Source: JAPOXR01 sp965221935 (GTDB taxonomy: Bacteria; Pseudomonadota; Alphaproteobacteria; Rhodobacterales; Rhodobacteraceae). From it: 64,000 nt of DNA. The stretch is taken from contig CBDCSZ010000046.1 of assembly GCA_965221935.1 (NCBI GenBank), forward strand, positions 1 through 64,000, in the 5' to 3' direction. Shown piece after piece: positions 37,946-46,883 of this stretch (position 1 is its first letter; every line of letters begins with the position of its first letter). The position numbers were made by a program, and so were the translations under genes. Below the pieces are notes generated by a model. The model was not told the origin of the DNA, did not search any database, and was given only the letters and a program-made list of their open reading frames with translations.

Positions 37946-38406
37946 AAATCTTCTCCGTGTCAATCGTATGGCGGAAATCGCCTTGCGGCGGTCGATCGAT
38001 AGAAACCGGACACCAGGCATGAGCCGAAAACAGCGGCAATGCCCCTTCCATCCCGCCGGGAGATGGAAGGCGGCCAAATCTGAAGAATCGATTTCCGGTG
38101 CGGCTGCGGCTGAAACAGTCAGCAAAACCCCCTGAGGGCGAAAAGACGCCCTTGGATGGCAACAGCCGGGATAAGGTGTGAGAGATGTTTGCAGCAGTTC
38201 TGACAGAATTGCGCGGACAAGCGTTGAAGCCATGCCTCCACAATGACATTGCGGGTCTGGGAGCAACTGCGATCGGTAATGCCCGCCGGTTCATGCATCT
38301 ATCTCTTTAGAACAATTAGAGAACAAATAAGGACTTTTGAGTGAAACAGTCAACCGGTTTTTCAACCTCCGGTCAGCCGCGTGACACTTTTGCGCGGCCA
38401 GCACGG

Positions 38407-39498
38407 CTATGATGCTGTTTTTTCAACGTTTTGGCCGAGACTTGCCGCCAAAGCATAAAGGGCGCTGAATCTGCGATTGGAATCGGCCTCGGGCGAATGC
38501 GCGGGAATCGTCCCCAGGAATTCCGCCGTTGCCCGCTGTCCTGACATGGAAAACTCCAGGGCGGAATTTTGTATCGCCTGCACGACGAATGAGCCGCTGT
38601 TGTGCGCCTTCGCGCGGTCGGCGAGGATCTCCGCCATTTGCCGTGCCCAGGCGGATGCTGTCGATTCTGCACCGCCGTCAGACCCGGCGCCGTCGATCGA
38701 GACAAATCCTTCGATCGCATACGCATTGCCGTCAGTGCTGGAAAGCGTGAGGCCTGCGGAGAGCTTGAGCAACTGCCGGCTGTCCAGATTCAGGCCGAAC
38801 GCAGCGCTCAGCCGGGTGAAGGACTCGTCTGCATCCAGCGTGAAACCGCCATCCCCCGACAGGATTTCCTGGAGTTCAGGGTATTCTGACAGCGCCGGGA
38901 ACAAATGCTCGGTGAACGCGTCGGCAAATCTCAGATCCCATATCTCGCCGCGAAGGTGAATCGCATCTCCCCGGTCCGCATGGTTTCCACGCGGCCGAAA
39001 CGACCCTTCCTGCCGCTTCGTTGACAGACGCAAACTGGCGCGTTTCGCAGACAAAAGGGCCCCGCCGCCAAGCGGGGATCCGGTGTTTTGGCGCACCAAA
39101 CTGCCTTCCCGGCTTCCGACAGTGAGGCTGTCAGCAAGCGCCGAAAGCTCCGTTGATTCAGCGCTGCTCAATCCGGCCCTCTCGGCAAACAGCCTCAGCC
39201 CGTCCAGCACACCGTTCTCCGTGGCTGCAATCTCAATGAACAACCGTTCAATCCCGAGCCGGGGATTGTCAGGATCGGGCGAGAGCGATGCCACAGATGC
39301 AGCGAAGCCGGCCGCCGGTCCGATCTTGAAGCGCAGTGACTTCCCCTGTGTGCCAGCGGGCGGCAGTCCGGTGAATTCAAACCGCGCATGCGCGCTGCCT
39401 GCCGCACCGGGATCTGCTGCGTTTTCCTGAGCTGAAGCCGCGAATAACTGAAGCAAGGCGATCATCGCGGCCGCTGCTGCTGTCGGTGTTGGTTTCAT
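38407..39498 (-). CDS. exported protein of unknown function
   Basis: 363 aa. Signal peptide MKPTPTAAAAAMIALLQLFAA with cleavage near SAQ. The mature part has no recognisable family. It is rich in Ala/Ser/Gly and has FEFTGLPPAGTQGKSLRF near the start, with segments LNLDSRQLLKLSAGLTLSS and SGSFVVQAIQNSALEFSMSG that read as beta-strand/helix alternation. ATG 39498 has gaggg upstream. It lies between the DnaA-like gene and the recombinase, all on the minus strand. Confidence 0.6.
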   Translation of the reverse strand: MKPTPTAAAAAMIALLQLFAASAQENAADPGAAGSAHARFEFTGLPPAGTQGKSLRFKIGPAAGFAASVASLSPDPDNPRLGIERLFIEIAATENGVLDGLRLFAERAGLSSAESTELSALADSLTVGSREGSLVRQNTGSPLGGGALLSAKRASLRLSTKRQEGSFRPRGNHADRGDAIHLRGEIWDLRFADAFTEHLFPALSEYPELQEILSGDGGFTLDADESFTRLSAAFGLNLDSRQLLKLSAGLTLSSTDGNAYAIEGFVSIDGAGSDGGAESTASAWARQMAEILADRAKAHNSGSFVVQAIQNSALEFSMSGQRATAEFLGTIPAHSPEADSNRRFSALYALAASLGQNVEKTAS

Positions 39499-39541
39499 GT
39501 TCAATCCCTCTGATCGATTTGATGTGTTGTCGTTCCTGGTG

Positions 39542-40930
39542 TCACTGCGGCGTCAGCGCGGGCGACTCGGGTGTTACGCCCGGTTCGGACGAAGGTTTGG
39601 GTTTCGCCTGCCATGCAACCCTGAATTCAGCGGCGCGTGTCGGATCAGGTTGCGGTGTCCACCGCACCGCGCCGCTGCCCGACTTTCGGCCTCTGCGGCT
39701 GGCCCCGTAGGTGCGCAGCGTGCGCGGCGAGGTGTGCCCGGAAAGCGCGGCAACTTCGGATTTGTCCATGGTCGCCCGCGCCGCTTCGATGAACGCGTGC
39801 CGCAATGTGTGAATTGAAATCGGGTCCGCACGGTCCGGAAACGCCTTCTTGGAAGCATCGCAAAGCTGTTGCACGCAGGATTTCCGCAGCGAATCCCTTT
39901 TGCCGCCGCTCAGGCGGAGCGTTGCCAGCCGCGCCGTCGCGGCAAGGATATCGAGATCTTGAAGAGTGGCTCCTTGAAGTATCAGGGCACGCCGTTTGTT
40001 GTTGATGAGCGGCGACGCCAGCCTTGTCTTCGCACTGTGTACGATCAGAATCTTTGGACTGCCGCCCGCGACACACGCGGCGCCGGATTCGCCGTTATCG
40101 CCGGCGCCAAGACAGTTTGCGAGGTTGCCGTCGCGGTCGGCGCGGAGCGGGTTATCGAGAATCTCGTCAAGGTCTGTGTCCGGCAGAGGCTGCATGAGCC
40201 GGCAATTGAACAGTTCGATGAAGCGCATGCCGGTGATCCAGACGGCCATTGCCACAAGCCGGGACACTCCCGGTATTCGTTCGTGATTCTCGGCGATTGC
40301 GCGGACCGCCGCTTGCGGCGACCCGAACGGCAAGCGCTCCAGCAAACGGTCAAACATCTGGCTGTCAACATCCGACCAGCGTTTCTGCGGCGTGCGCTTG
40401 ACATCGCAGACCGAGTCTGCCCGCAGGAGTCCTGCCAGACGGGCTGCGCGTTCCGATTGAGAACCAAAGTCGCCCAGGACACCCAGCTCCCTGACCAGCC
40501 CGGTCATTTCCTGTGCGGCCATTTGCCGCATCTCTCCGCATGTCTGCCGCTCAACAGCCGCGAGCGCGTCTTCAATGGCGTGCCAATCGTCATCATCCAG
40601 CCAATCCGGAATCGAAACATTTTCTGGCGCCGCTTCATGAACGCTGATCCACAATCCTGTTTGTTCAGCTGCTGCTCTTGCTTCGCACATTGACCGCAAA
40701 AGCACGCGCACTGCGGAGACGTGGTTCTTGGGGTTGCCGCACGCCAGCAGCCGCAGCCTGAGCTGCAGGAGCGCTTCCGGCATTGACGGCTCGCGATGCA
40801 AATCCCGGCATCTCTCGGCAGTGGAGTCGAAGATTCCATGAAGACACGCTTGCTGTTCGCGACGCACAGCCGCTGGCCTGAACATGGTTGCATCCGCAAT
40901 TGAAAGTTGCGTGATTTCCAGCGATGCCAT
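39542..40930 (-). CDS. tyrosine-type site-specific recombinase/integrase
   Basis: 462 aa. The catalytic residues can be followed in order: Arg in WITGMRFIELFNCRL, Lys in VHSAKTRLASPL, HxxR in SIHTLRHAFIEAARATM, His in VAALSGHTSPRTL and Tyr in RTYGASRRG. The N-terminal half should hold the core-binding domain. The C-terminal about 50 residues are a polar tail. ATG 40930. It could integrate an element or resolve plasmid multimers; the neighbouring DnaA-like and dot/icm genes make a mobile element origin likely. No att site is apparent. Confidence 0.87.
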   Translation of the reverse strand: MASLEITQLSIADATMFRPAAVRREQQACLHGIFDSTAERCRDLHREPSMPEALLQLRLRLLACGNPKNHVSAVRVLLRSMCEARAAAEQTGLWISVHEAAPENVSIPDWLDDDDWHAIEDALAAVERQTCGEMRQMAAQEMTGLVRELGVLGDFGSQSERAARLAGLLRADSVCDVKRTPQKRWSDVDSQMFDRLLERLPFGSPQAAVRAIAENHERIPGVSRLVAMAVWITGMRFIELFNCRLMQPLPDTDLDEILDNPLRADRDGNLANCLGAGDNGESGAACVAGGSPKILIVHSAKTRLASPLINNKRRALILQGATLQDLDILAATARLATLRLSGGKRDSLRKSCVQQLCDASKKAFPDRADPISIHTLRHAFIEAARATMDKSEVAALSGHTSPRTLRTYGASRRGRKSGSGAVRWTPQPDPTRAAEFRVAWQAKPKPSSEPGVTPESPALTPQ

Positions 40931-41330
40931 CAATCAGCCCTGCGCAGTTGCACGGTTAACGTGCCTACAAGCGGCGGCCGGAATTTCTCTGCAGCCATAT
41001 TCCGGCGGCACCGGTTTCCTTGAGGACAATTTGTCGGCGCTATCTGCGGAGCTCGGAACGCAGTCCGCGCTCATTTCCCTCAATCCAGGCCTTCCTCAGC
41101 GCATTCGCGGCCGAACCGGGCGGCGGCCATCTGTTGCGGCAAAACGCGGGCGGCGGCTTCCGCAGGACTTCAAGCAATTCGCCGGCGGCCAAAGGCCGCG
41201 GGACAGGACCGCCGGTAAAAAAGCATCGGATTATCAACAGGAATCTTGTCACAAGGCGCGTTCGGGGCACGCTGTGTTTCTCGCGCGAAGGTTATCTGCC
41301 CCGCAAGCCGGAAAGCGGATCGACACGCCC
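40931..41330. other. divergent intergenic region
   Basis: About 400 bp between the recombinase and dotD, transcribed away from each other. No gene supported. A plausible place for promoters or an origin, but I see no iterons or clear DnaA boxes. Confidence 0.4.
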
Positions 41331-41840
41331 ATGCGAAACACCTCTCTTTGCTGCAAATCCCGCACAGCGCTGTGCGCATTCACTGTGCTTGCGGCCTGCT
41401 CCAATGGCGACGTCCGCCAGCCGGATGCGGCCGCGCAGGAAGTCGACGCGATCATCGCCGCGGCGGTCGAAAAGACCGCGCAGGCGAACACAGAAGTATC
41501 GGCAATCGAAAAACTCGCCGCCGGATTCGTTTCCGAAACCGCGGTTGAAGCGGAGGTCATGCCGGACACGGAAACCGGGGAGGACAGCCTCAGCCGGCAT
41601 CCGGTCGCTGTTGACTGGAAAGGGCCGATTGAACCGTTGGCGGACAGTCTGGCGCGCCACATCGGTTATCGGCTGATCGTGACCGGACCGCCGCCGGCAA
41701 ACCCTGTCCAGGTTGCGGTCACCGGTATTTCAGGCCTGCCGCTCGACGCGGTTGCCGCGATCAATGTCGCCGCATTCGGCCACGCCAACGTCGTTGCCGA
41801 CGAGTCGAACAAGACCGTCACGCTTGAATACCGCCATTGA
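41331..41840 (+). CDS. dotD: DotD/TraH-family T4BSS lipoprotein
   Basis: 169 aa. Lipoprotein signal peptide with lipobox LAACS near residue 23 (CKSRTALCAFTVLAACSNG). The C-terminal part LADSLARHIGYRLIVTGPPPANPVQVAVTG resembles the secretin-N-like fold of DotD, part of the outer-membrane core complex of type IVB secretion systems and IncI conjugation (TraH). ATG 41331 opens the signal peptide; the upstream open frame is not credible. It overlaps the start of dotC. Confidence 0.8.
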   Translation: MRNTSLCCKSRTALCAFTVLAACSNGDVRQPDAAAQEVDAIIAAAVEKTAQANTEVSAIEKLAAGFVSETAVEAEVMPDTETGEDSLSRHPVAVDWKGPIEPLADSLARHIGYRLIVTGPPPANPVQVAVTGISGLPLDAVAAINVAAFGHANVVADESNKTVTLEYRH

Positions 41841-42786
41841 TCCCTGCGGTTCAGGGGCCGCCCTCCTGTGTGCGATCGTCATTGTGGCTTCTTTGAGCGG
41901 ATGCGGCACGGTGACTTCTCCGAAGCTACCACCCGCTCCCGATCAAACTCGTTTCGGAGGCGCCGATCACCTCGGCAGCGGTCCTGAACCGCCCGCGTCT
42001 CCGTCCGAGATCACTGTGGACAGCATTGCGGCAAGTCAGGGCAGCGCAAAGCAGCGCGCCAGGGAACGCACAGTTCGCGAGGCCGCGAAACAGATTGGCA
42101 GCCAGCACGGGTTTCGCCGCCGCGCATGGGAAATCAGGAGGCGCCTTGAGGCCAGAGCGTCCGAATTGTCGGCGATATATGACTTTGGCCGCGTGGCAAT
42201 GGCGGCGCCGCGGCGCGTCGGGTTTCTTTTGCCGCCGATTGTGTCCCGGTCATTGCATGCGTTCGAAACTGTCCCCGATGGCGGGAAATCTTCTGCCGCG
42301 GACGAATACCTTGAGATTCTCAGGCCGGCGGTGATGGCGCAGACGGTGCCCACCTGGCGCGACTATCTTTTGTTTGACTCCGCTGAGCCCTTGCCGCTTC
42401 GTTCGTCGAAAATGCCGCGGTCAACTGCCGAACAGAGGCAATTTGAGCGATGGGTCCGGAACGGCTGGGCCGCGGGCGTTGAGCAGGCAAATGCAGAATT
42501 CACTCAGAGACTGCGGAGACTGCGGCGGGATTTTGAGGGCATGCTTGAGTTCCGCCGGCTGAATTCACTCGGAATGGTCATCGCTCCGGAAACCGCGGGT
42601 GCCGAGTTCGGTGTCACCGGGCGTCCAGGCGCAATGCGCATCGGCGATCGAACCGCCCGGATAACGGCCAATGCCGACTTTGAGCGCGACAGGCTGAAAT
42701 GGGCACCGGAGGCGCGCGCGTCGACAAATGATCGCTTCGATGGAAATCCGTCGATGCCGCCGGCCGGTTTTGTTTCAAGCAAGTGA
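41824..42786 (+). CDS. dotC: DotC/TraI-family T4BSS lipoprotein
   Basis: Outer-membrane-associated core component. Lipobox LSGC near residue 24 (LLCAIVIVASLSGCGTV). Conserved stretches are RRRAWEIRRRLEARASELSAIYDF, FLLPPIV, PTWRDYLLF, RWVRNGWAAGVEQANAEF and RLRRDFEGMLEFRRLNSLGMV, the DotC pattern. TTG 41824 is the best start that gives a short signal peptide; it overlaps the end of dotD by 17 bp. An ATG start further upstream (41713) would overlap dotD strongly. About 320 aa. Confidence 0.85.
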   Translation: MNTAIDPCGSGAALLCAIVIVASLSGCGTVTSPKLPPAPDQTRFGGADHLGSGPEPPASPSEITVDSIAASQGSAKQRARERTVREAAKQIGSQHGFRRRAWEIRRRLEARASELSAIYDFGRVAMAAPRRVGFLLPPIVSRSLHAFETVPDGGKSSAADEYLEILRPAVMAQTVPTWRDYLLFDSAEPLPLRSSKMPRSTAEQRQFERWVRNGWAAGVEQANAEFTQRLRRLRRDFEGMLEFRRLNSLGMVIAPETAGAEFGVTGRPGAMRIGDRTARITANADFERDRLKWAPEARASTNDRFDGNPSMPPAGFVSSK

Positions 42787-42795
42787 GACTGCGCA

Positions 42796-44124
42796 ATGTC
42801 CGACAACAGCCTGTGTTCAGAACCATCGCCGGCATTCAGCCCTGTGAGCGGATTGGCCGCCGTGCAAACCGCTGAATTATCCGCAGAAGACGAGAATCGA
42901 ACGCGGGAGCCAGAAACTCCGGCGGTTCGTCCTCTGCGCACAGATGCGGTCAGCCACAAAGCTTTCGCCGCGTTTGACTCCGACAAGCGGATATCGCCCC
43001 GCCTGTTCCGCAGTTTCATCGTTTCGGCCGCAAATGCCGGCGCCTCCGATGTCACGCTGCAGACCGACACCCATCCGCGGATCGAAATTGACGGTGTGCT
43101 GTTCCGCCTTGACGGCCGTCCCTGGTCGGGGACGGAAATCGAAAATGTCCTGCAGGAAACCTACGGCGCGGCCAGCGGCATTGCCGAGATCAGGGGAAGG
43201 CAGTGTCTCGACTATTCCTACGAGATTCTTCTTGATGAAGGGGAACGTCTGCGCACGCGTGTCAACGCCACCGGCATTCAGGGGCGCGGCGGAACCGGGG
43301 TCGAAATCACCCTGCGGATTCTTCCCGACGAGCCGCCGGATGTGTCGTTTGTCGGGCTGAGCGCTGAGATCGTCAAGGCCATGACCCCCAAAAGCGGCCT
43401 CGTCATCATCGCCGGCGCAACCGGCAGCGGCAAATCCTCAACCATGGCCGCCCTGACCCGTTTTCATCTTGAGAACGCTGACAGCCAGGTCAAAATCGTC
43501 GATATTCAGGCGCCGATTGAATACACCTACAGACGGCTGACCAGCCGCTCCGAAGGTTCGGCTTCAATCATCGGCCAGTCTGAAATCGGCAGGCATCTTC
43601 CCGACTTTGCCAGCGGTGTGCGGTCAGCCCTTCGCCGCAAACCGCATATCATGACTGTCGGTGAAGCGCGCGACCGGGAGACCGTCGGCGCAGCGCTCGA
43701 AGCCGCCCTGACGGGCCACCTTGTCTACACCACAACCCATGCCGGCTCGGTGCAGGACTGCATCAGGCGGCTGCTCGCGGCCTTTCCGGCCGGCGAGCGC
43801 GAGCACCGGGCATCGGATCTCGGCGCCTGCCTCCGGTTTGTGCTGGTGCAGCATCTGGCGCCGGTCACAGCCGGCAGCGGCCGGACCGCGGTGCGCGAAT
43901 GGATGAATTTCGCCAACGGCGCCGGCGAGGCGATGCTGGGACTGCCTTCCCGCAAATGGCCGCGTTTCGTCCTCAACTGCATGGCAAAGCGCGGCGGCTG
44001 CAAGCAGTTTGCCGCCGATGCGCAAACCCTTGAAGAGTCGGCGGCGGCCCTGCTGAGGCAGGGCCGGATCTCGGAAGCGACCGCCAGGGAATTCACGCTG
44101 CGGCGCGGGGCGCAGCTTCAGTAG
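42796..44124 (+). CDS. dotB: DotB/TraJ-family secretion ATPase
   Basis: Cytoplasmic hexameric ATPase of type IVB secretion/conjugation, VirB11/PilT superfamily. 442 aa. Walker A GATGSGKSS at residues 207-215. The Asp box KIVDIQAPIEYTY and Walker B-region RRKPHIMTVGEARDRETVGAALEAALTGHLVYTTTHAGS (His box at the end) follow. The N-terminal domain begins after a poorly conserved extension of about 60 residues. ATG 42796, 9 bp after dotC, so co-transcribed. Confidence 0.9.
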   Translation: MSDNSLCSEPSPAFSPVSGLAAVQTAELSAEDENRTREPETPAVRPLRTDAVSHKAFAAFDSDKRISPRLFRSFIVSAANAGASDVTLQTDTHPRIEIDGVLFRLDGRPWSGTEIENVLQETYGAASGIAEIRGRQCLDYSYEILLDEGERLRTRVNATGIQGRGGTGVEITLRILPDEPPDVSFVGLSAEIVKAMTPKSGLVIIAGATGSGKSSTMAALTRFHLENADSQVKIVDIQAPIEYTYRRLTSRSEGSASIIGQSEIGRHLPDFASGVRSALRRKPHIMTVGEARDRETVGAALEAALTGHLVYTTTHAGSVQDCIRRLLAAFPAGEREHRASDLGACLRFVLVQHLAPVTAGSGRTAVREWMNFANGAGEAMLGLPSRKWPRFVLNCMAKRGGCKQFAADAQTLEESAAALLRQGRISEATAREFTLRRGAQLQ

Positions 44125-44126
44125 CG

Positions 44127-44435
44127 GTGTTCGGCGACCGGAACTATTGGCGTGAAACACAGAGACCGGCCCGTTTCCTGTGTTTTGATTCCAGGATTGT
44201 CATCTTCATCGGGCTGGCGCTGCTGCATTTTCGCGCATGGACGGTCGTGCTGTTGGTTGCCGCCGCTCTGGTTCTGCTCTGGATGGACTGGCAGGGAATC
44301 AATCCTGCAAACAGCCTACGCCACATCCGGACTTTTCTGGCGGGTCCCGTGGTGCGGGCAAGGCGGCCCGGACAACTCAGGCGTCCTGTCGACTTTGGAT
44401 TTGAGACCGCGGACATGATCGATAGGCAAAGCTAG
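44127..44435 (+). CDS. icmT: IcmT/TraK-family T4BSS protein
   Basis: 102 aa inner-membrane protein. YWRETQRPARFLCFDSRIVIF, LLHFRAWTVVLLVAAALVLLW and SLRHIRTFLAGPVVRARRP match IcmT in order and spacing: short cytoplasmic start, two membrane helices, then the R-x-FLAGP motif. GTG 44127 begins 2 bp after the dotB stop. It completes a dotD-dotC-dotB-icmT operon. None of the other T4BSS genes follows; decayed rfb copies do. Confidence 0.87.
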   Translation: MFGDRNYWRETQRPARFLCFDSRIVIFIGLALLHFRAWTVVLLVAAALVLLWMDWQGINPANSLRHIRTFLAGPVVRARRPGQLRRPVDFGFETADMIDRQS

Positions 44436-44526
44436 GACAAACCGTCTGACAGATAACCTCGCGTCAATCTCATAAGTTTTTGCCGAACGAAGCATCAAGG
44501 GGGCTGACAGCACTGTTTCTGCAACC

Positions 44527-45066
44527 ATGAAGTCGGTGCAAGCAACAGGCGGGAAGCAAGCGACAGCCTCGCGAGGGCATTACACGGAGACTCACAACGT
44601 GCTGCGGCTGCAGGAACTTGGAATTCACGCTGGGTTTGTTCAGGACAATCACTCGCACTCCGCTAAAAGGTGCGCTGTTCGGGGGCTGCACTTCCAAATT
44701 CCGCCGGATGCCCAGCCAAAGCTCGTGCTCGTAGTGCGCGGTTCAATACTCGACGTGGCCGTTGACCTTCGCCGAAACTCCCCCACCTTTGGCAAGCATG
44801 CCAGCGCCGCAGTCTCGGCCAATAACTCCACCCAGATCTATGTTCCGACCGGGTTTGCGCATGGCTTCATGACGCCCGAACCAGAGACAGAGGTCGCCCG
44901 CAAAATCAGGGAATTCCATACGCCCTCACATGGTGGCGGCCTGCGGTGGGATGACCCCGAGCTCGCCATTGGCTGGCCGTGCTTTTACGGAGAGGCCGTG
45001 TTGTCAAAAGAGGATGCGGAATTGCCTCCGCCAAGCTGCCTGACAAGTTCGTTTGCCCAAAATTGA
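44527..45066 (+). pseudogene. decayed second copy of rfbC (frame open, catalytic Tyr lost)
   Basis: Close paralogue of rfbC at 21677. The catalytic-His segment VRGLHFQIPPDAQPKL and FAHGFMTPEPETEVA are kept. The segment corresponding to AYKVNEFYAP reads ARKIREFHTP, so the catalytic tyrosine is replaced. The first about 35 residues no longer match. An ATG-to-stop frame survives, but activity is unlikely. Similarity continues into the DNA downstream, so it arose by duplication of an rfbC-rfbD segment. Confidence 0.82.
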
Positions 45067-45210
45067 AGCCGCTTTGGGGTCAGGACCAGACAGCTGCGGT
45101 CTGCGATTGACTGCATATAACTTGCCCGCCGACGGCACCCCGCTCTTTTGGGCAGTGGCTGACGGTCGGCGATTCTCAGACACTGACCCTGAGGTAAGCC
45201 AAACTCAACC

Positions 45211-46090
45211 ACGAAAACGCTGTTGATTGGTGCGAGCGGACAGCTCGAGTGTGAATCCGCAAAGGCGAATGTGAGCGCAAATCGCCCTTTCGAAGTGATC
45301 TCGCCAAGCAGAAAGCAGCTTGGCCTGGCATACCCAAGCGCGATTTGGCCACAACTGGAGCATGTTGACTTAGAAGCGGCCGTTGACTGCACCGGCTGCC
45401 TCGATGTTGACGAAGTGGAGCGCAGGCCGGATCTGGCCTTAACGGCTAACTCCTATGCTGATCAGGAGCTGGCCCAAGTAAGGGAAAGGAAGCAGCTGCG
45501 TTTCATCACTAAAGCACTGACTATGTGTCCAATGGAGACGAGAGTCGCACAATTCCACTGACCGGGCTTTCGCCGGTCGCACCGGTCTGCGTTTACGGGT
45601 GTTCGAAACTGTTGGGTGAAGGCCTGGCAGCGCTTGCATACGAAGATGCTTTTTGTTTTGCGCGTCGCAGTTTTGTTTGGCGTCGGCGCGGTGTCCGCTC
45701 CCGGAAACAGTTTTGTAGGCATCTGGAAATAGGCAGCAAAGGCGACGGCTTTGCCGTTGTTGAAGGTCAGACGATTTCCCCCGCCGGCACCGAGGATGCC
45801 GCAAATACAATACTGAAATTTGTGCAGGACCGCCCTTGACCAGGAATCTATCATGCGGTCAACTCCGGCCGGACCGCACGGTTTGAGTTTGTGCCGGAGA
45901 TTCTCCGTCGGGCGAAACTGCCTGACTTTGCGCGGCCGTGCAAAGGCGAGGAGTTCCGGACGCTGGCATTGAGACCAAAATCCAGCGCACTTGACAATGG
46001 CACGCCCTGTTCCATGATCTCAGCCATTCCTGACTGGCAGGACGCGCTGGCGCGGCATCTGAATCTCGAACCGCAGTCTGAACTGTCGCG
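45211..46090 (+). pseudogene. decayed second copy of rfbD
   Basis: Fragments of the reductase lie in several frames: LIGASGQLECESAKAN, HVDLEAAVDCTGCLDVDEVE, VYGCSKLLGEGLAALAYED (with the YxxxK), GQTISPAGTEDAANTILKF and RPCKGEEFRTLALRPKSSALDN. The original start codon has become ACG (45211), there are frameshifts near 45480 and 45680, and a TGA interrupts after DRP at 45839. Follows the decayed rfbC at the same spacing as in the intact pair. Confidence 0.85.
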
Positions 46091-46264
46091 ACTGACTCTA
46101 TATATCCTGGGAATGTCAAAAGACCGGCGTATTCCCGCTTTGACTGCCGCTCTTCCGCAGAACCAATTCCCGTCTAAGGCTTATCCCCTTAGCACAGGTG
46201 GCCCCACATTTTGTGCCTGAGGGGGTGTACCTGATCAGAAACATATGAGCTTTTTCAGGCGGCG

Positions 46265-46325
46265 CCGGGGGTCTTGGAACCCGGAGGGAGGGCGCAGCCC
46301 GACCGGAGGGTTCCAAGACCCCCGG
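46265..46325. repeat. perfect 18-bp inverted repeat inside IS481 copy B
   Basis: Arms ccgggggtcttggaaccc (46265-46282) and its exact complement at 46308-46325, around a 25-bp GC-rich loop. The transposase ATG follows 80 bp later. Confidence 0.9.
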
Positions 46326-46883
46326 ATCAGATTTTGACTTGCCCTGAGGGGCGGGGTTCTCCATCAGTTCGCTTTGATGATGAAACCGAAAAGGAGAACC
46401 CCAATGCAAGTTTTCGGCTTGCCCGGCCATGTTATCAGAAACGCCGCCCGCGCGTCACGGCTTTTGTCTCAAACCGACGCGGGAACCCGCAGGCGGGCCG
46501 GTCTCGTCCGCCGCTGGCGGCGGGCCCGGCGCGACGGCCTCACTGTTGAACAGGCGGCGCGCGCCGTCGGCGTTCCGGTGTCCACGCTGCGCCGCTGGGA
46601 GAAGCGGCCGGAGCTGCTCCCGACCCGTCCGCGCCGCTGCCGCCGGCCGGAGCTGCGGCGCCGGCTTGAGAGCCGCGTGCGGGAGCTGCGGAAAAGGTTC
46701 CCGGCGTGGGGCCGCGGCAAGATCGCGGCGGTGCTGCGCCGCGAGGGGACCGCGGTCTCCGACGCGACGGTCGGGCGGGTCATCCATGATCTGGTCAGCA
46801 GAGGCCGCATGGCCCCGGTCAGCGCCTTCACACCGCAGCGCCGGCGCAGCCGGAACCGGCGCCCGCACGCGGTGCGGATCCCC

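Noticed and set aside
36725..38266. Long N-terminal extension of the DnaA-like protein
   Set aside because: The first about 107 codons have no Shine-Dalgarno or domain and read into divergent intergenic DNA; ATG 37945 is better supported.
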